Shown here piece by piece: positions 6,801 to 7,683 of a stretch of DNA of 7,683 nucleotides. The position numbers were made by a program, and so were the translations under genes. This DNA comes from Fimbriiglobus sp. (GTDB lineage: Bacteria; Planctomycetota; Planctomycetia; Gemmatales; Gemmataceae). The first letter of the stretch is position 1. The number at the start of each line of letters is the position of its first letter. Where the stretch lies: assembly GCA_025352585.1 (NCBI GenBank), contig JANXTD010000180.1, forward strand, positions 1-7,683, read 5' to 3'. The notes below the pieces were generated by a model. The model searched no databases and was not told the origin of the DNA. It saw only the letters and a list, made by a program, of their open reading frames with translations.

Positions 6801-7683
6801 CCAAGTCGAGCGAACTCGCCGTGCTGCTCGACGCCCTCAAGGCCCAGGACAAGTCGTCGATCGACGAGAGCGTCGCCTACGACCTCGCCCGCCTGATGAC
6901 GGCCCGCACTAGCGACCTCACCGCCGGCCGCGCCCAACTCGAAACGATCGCCACCTCGGCGAACAACCAACTCATGCGGCAGATCGGCTACGTGTCGCTG
7001 ATCGCGGCCGACGGCAACCCCGACAAGGCGTGGGCTCTCGCTTCAAAGTCGGTGCAGGGCCTACGCGACCTCGTGAGCGCGGTCCCGCAGATTCGCGACC
7101 CCAACCAGCGCGCCGCCCTCTACCCGAAGGCCGCGACGCTGCTCAACGGTCTGCCTCCGGCGCTCGCCGCGGCCGCCCCGAAGACGGGGGCCGTGGCCGG
7201 CCGCTACGTCCGCATCGAACTCCCCGGCAAGCAGCGGACGCTACCGCTTGCCGAAGTCGAGGTGATGTCCGACGGTAAGAACGTCGCCCGCGGCGGCAAG
7301 GCGACCCAGCATAGCACGACCAACGGTGCCGACGCCAAGCGGGCCATCGACGGCAACAAGTCCGGGGCGTTCGCCGACAACGGCCAGACGCACACCCGCG
7401 AGGGAGTCAACGACCCCTGGTGGGAGGTCGATTTAGGGGCCGACTGCCTGATCGACTCCGTGGTCGTCTACAACCGCACCGACTCGAACCTGAGCGACCG
7501 GCTCAAGAATTTCACCGTTAAGGTACTCGACAAGTCTCGCGCCTCCGTGTTCACCAAGTCGAACCTGCCGACGCCCGACGGGTCGGTGACGGTGGTGGTT
7601 GACGGGACTTCCGGCGGCGGGACCGGGAGGGCGGCCAGGGGATCCGGCCTCGGGGCCAGTTCGGCCGCCAAGGCGCCGGGGGC
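3899..7683 (+). CDS. Secreted SGNH-like / PVC dehydrogenase-domain / HEAT / discoidin protein (3' end missing)
   Basis: Open for 1261 codons to the window edge with no stop. Residues 1-27 form a signal peptide (basic start, hydrophobic core, APAA then Asp28), so the product is exported. Residues ~30-255 resemble an SGNH hydrolase: FLGNTLADR (42-50), NLGFSADEV (74-82), YGFNE (135-139) and NGIHLNE (239-245). The nucleophile position of G-D-S-L reads G-N-T-L, and the D of D..H reads N239, while N138 and H242 remain. Residues ~370-727 are the PVC 'membrane-bound dehydrogenase' domain (TIGR02604 type), with propeller-like repeats and Asp-rich loops DTDGDGKAD (442-450) and DTNGDDVAD (485-493). HEAT-like helices follow (PLARAAAVR 821-829, HPKVRVEAVRAA 853-864, DEVRREAV 954-961). 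An F5/8 type C domain starts near 1101 (PWWEVDLG to 1180, YNRTD from 1191). No CxxCH heme motif occurs in the visible part. An in-frame TAG at 3875 leaves ATG 3899 as the start; AAGG lies eight bases before it. Relatives may act in surface carbohydrate oxidation or binding; the substrate is unknown. Confidence 0.9.
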   Translation, partial: MPPVRKSWFRLFAALSVALVATAAPAADPVRLTLKKGDHVVFLGNTLADRMVHDGQVEAMLATQFPQLDLTVRNLGFSADEVAVRLRSANFGSQEQWLSGSAPIPKPDAIGNPADANPNRFANTGTKPDAIFAFYGFNESWAGAEGLPKFRADLEAFLKTTAAPKYNGKSPPTLVLFSPIAFEDHKSARLPDGVAANKNLALYTAAMAEVAAAKGVQFVDLFHPTLAEYSKATTPLTINGIHLNETGYRFLAKLFTDGIFANDRTPIPLPIYEKVRVAVVDKNTYWFQRYRATDGYSVHGDRAFLKFVAGQTNYEVGQRELEVLDAMVANRDKAIWAAAKGQPAQVDDANTPPMLNVVTNKPGQGPGGTHLFLSGEQAIASMKLGKDLRVNLFADEQMFPVLAKPHQMAFDTKGRLWVATWPTYPHWTPKSPASDKLLILEDTDGDGKADKCTVFADGLHNITGFEFTNGGVLVAQGPDIMFLKDTNGDDVADVRQRVIHGVDTADTHHTSNSFVLDPGGAIYFQEGTFHQSQVESPYGPPRRLSNGGVFRYEPKTQKLDIYVTYGFANPHGHVFDRWGRDIVVDGTGANPYDGALFSGYLPYPQKHGRIPQVYQQRTRPCGGIEYLTSSNFPDEFRGNLAVTNCIGFLGVLRYKIETEGGSVKGTELEPMLTSTDPTFRPVDVKTGPDGALYVVDWQNPIIGHMQHNLRDPSRDQKHGRVYRITHANSQNVKAPKVAGEPIESLLTLLKSPDDKIRSLAKIELGARNTTDVIAAVKAWDAALDKADPNYDHNHLEALWVHQYHDTVDVELLKSNLAAKEPLARAAAVRVLQVWGDRVPQALEMLKVLAADKHPKVRVEAVRAASFLKQPEAVEIVLVANEQPADPFVSVVSVETMKVLEPIVQAAIKSGEPIQFTTAAGAKFFLKSVTTDQLLKLQRTTAINRELLSRSNVRDEVRREAVTGLAADTKSSELAVLLDALKAQDKSSIDESVAYDLARLMTARTSDLTAGRAQLETIATSANNQLMRQIGYVSLIAADGNPDKAWALASKSVQGLRDLVSAVPQIRDPNQRAALYPKAATLLNGLPPALAAAAPKTGAVAGRYVRIELPGKQRTLPLAEVEVMSDGKNVARGGKATQHSTTNGADAKRAIDGNKSGAFADNGQTHTREGVNDPWWEVDLGADCLIDSVVVYNRTDSNLSDRLKNFTVKVLDKSRASVFTKSNLPTPDGSVTVVVDGTSGGGTGRAARGSGLGASSAAKAPG

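Noticed and set aside
4649..6970. 773-residue minus-strand open frame
   Set aside because: It lies entirely antisense to the dehydrogenase gene, has the monotonous Val/Gly/Arg/His composition of a codon shadow, and shows no domain, whereas the plus frame has clear domains.
7468..7671. 67-residue minus-strand frame at the right end
   Set aside because: Most of it is antisense to the discoidin domain; only the last ~75 bp look code-like on this strand, which is reported as a finding rather than a gene.

Overview
The window is GC-rich, densely coding DNA, most likely from a planctomycete of the Gemmataceae type. The best evidence is the large secreted protein on the right, which carries the 'PVC membrane-bound dehydrogenase' domain (TIGR02604 type) followed by HEAT-like repeats and a discoidin domain. 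That architecture is characteristic of Planctomycetes and Verrucomicrobia. The assignment rests on family knowledge; there is no rRNA or other direct taxonomic marker here.

Left part (1-2100, minus strand): a tight cobalamin nucleotide-loop assembly operon read right to left, cobT -> cobS -> cobC. cobT and cobS overlap by four bases (GTGA). cobS and cobC are four bases apart. cobC runs off the left edge. CobT makes alpha-ribazole phosphate from dimethylbenzimidazole, CobS joins it to adenosyl-GDP-cobinamide in the membrane, and CobC removes the phosphate. The operon therefore covers the last steps of B12 synthesis or salvage. No cobU/cobP is visible in the window.

Middle (2101-3653, plus strand): a divergent intergenic region holds a plausible sigma-70-like promoter followed at once by a perfect 8+8 bp palindrome. 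It is followed by a 62-residue protein of unknown function and, 32 bp downstream, a 390-residue protein that resembles RdgC (recombination-associated DNA-binding protein). The two are probably co-transcribed.

Intergenic 3654-3898: a striking 36-bp inverted repeat with an 8-nt one-sided insertion, ending in a run of six T. It probably terminates the rdgC-like transcript, and its sequence style suggests a dispersed repeat.

Right part (3899-7683, plus strand): one open frame of at least 1261 codons with no stop, cut by the window edge. It encodes a signal peptide, an SGNH-hydrolase-like domain with altered catalytic residues, the PVC dehydrogenase beta-propeller-like domain with two calcium-loop-like motifs, HEAT-like repeats and an F5/8 type C (discoidin) domain. 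The last ~75 bp change in codon character, which could be a real linker, a frameshift or a bad sequence end.

I see no tRNA, rRNA, CRISPR array, insertion sequence or phage gene. No clearly new system is evident. The best leads are the small protein/RdgC-like pair with its palindrome, the long hairpin repeat, and the degenerate SGNH domain fused to the dehydrogenase.
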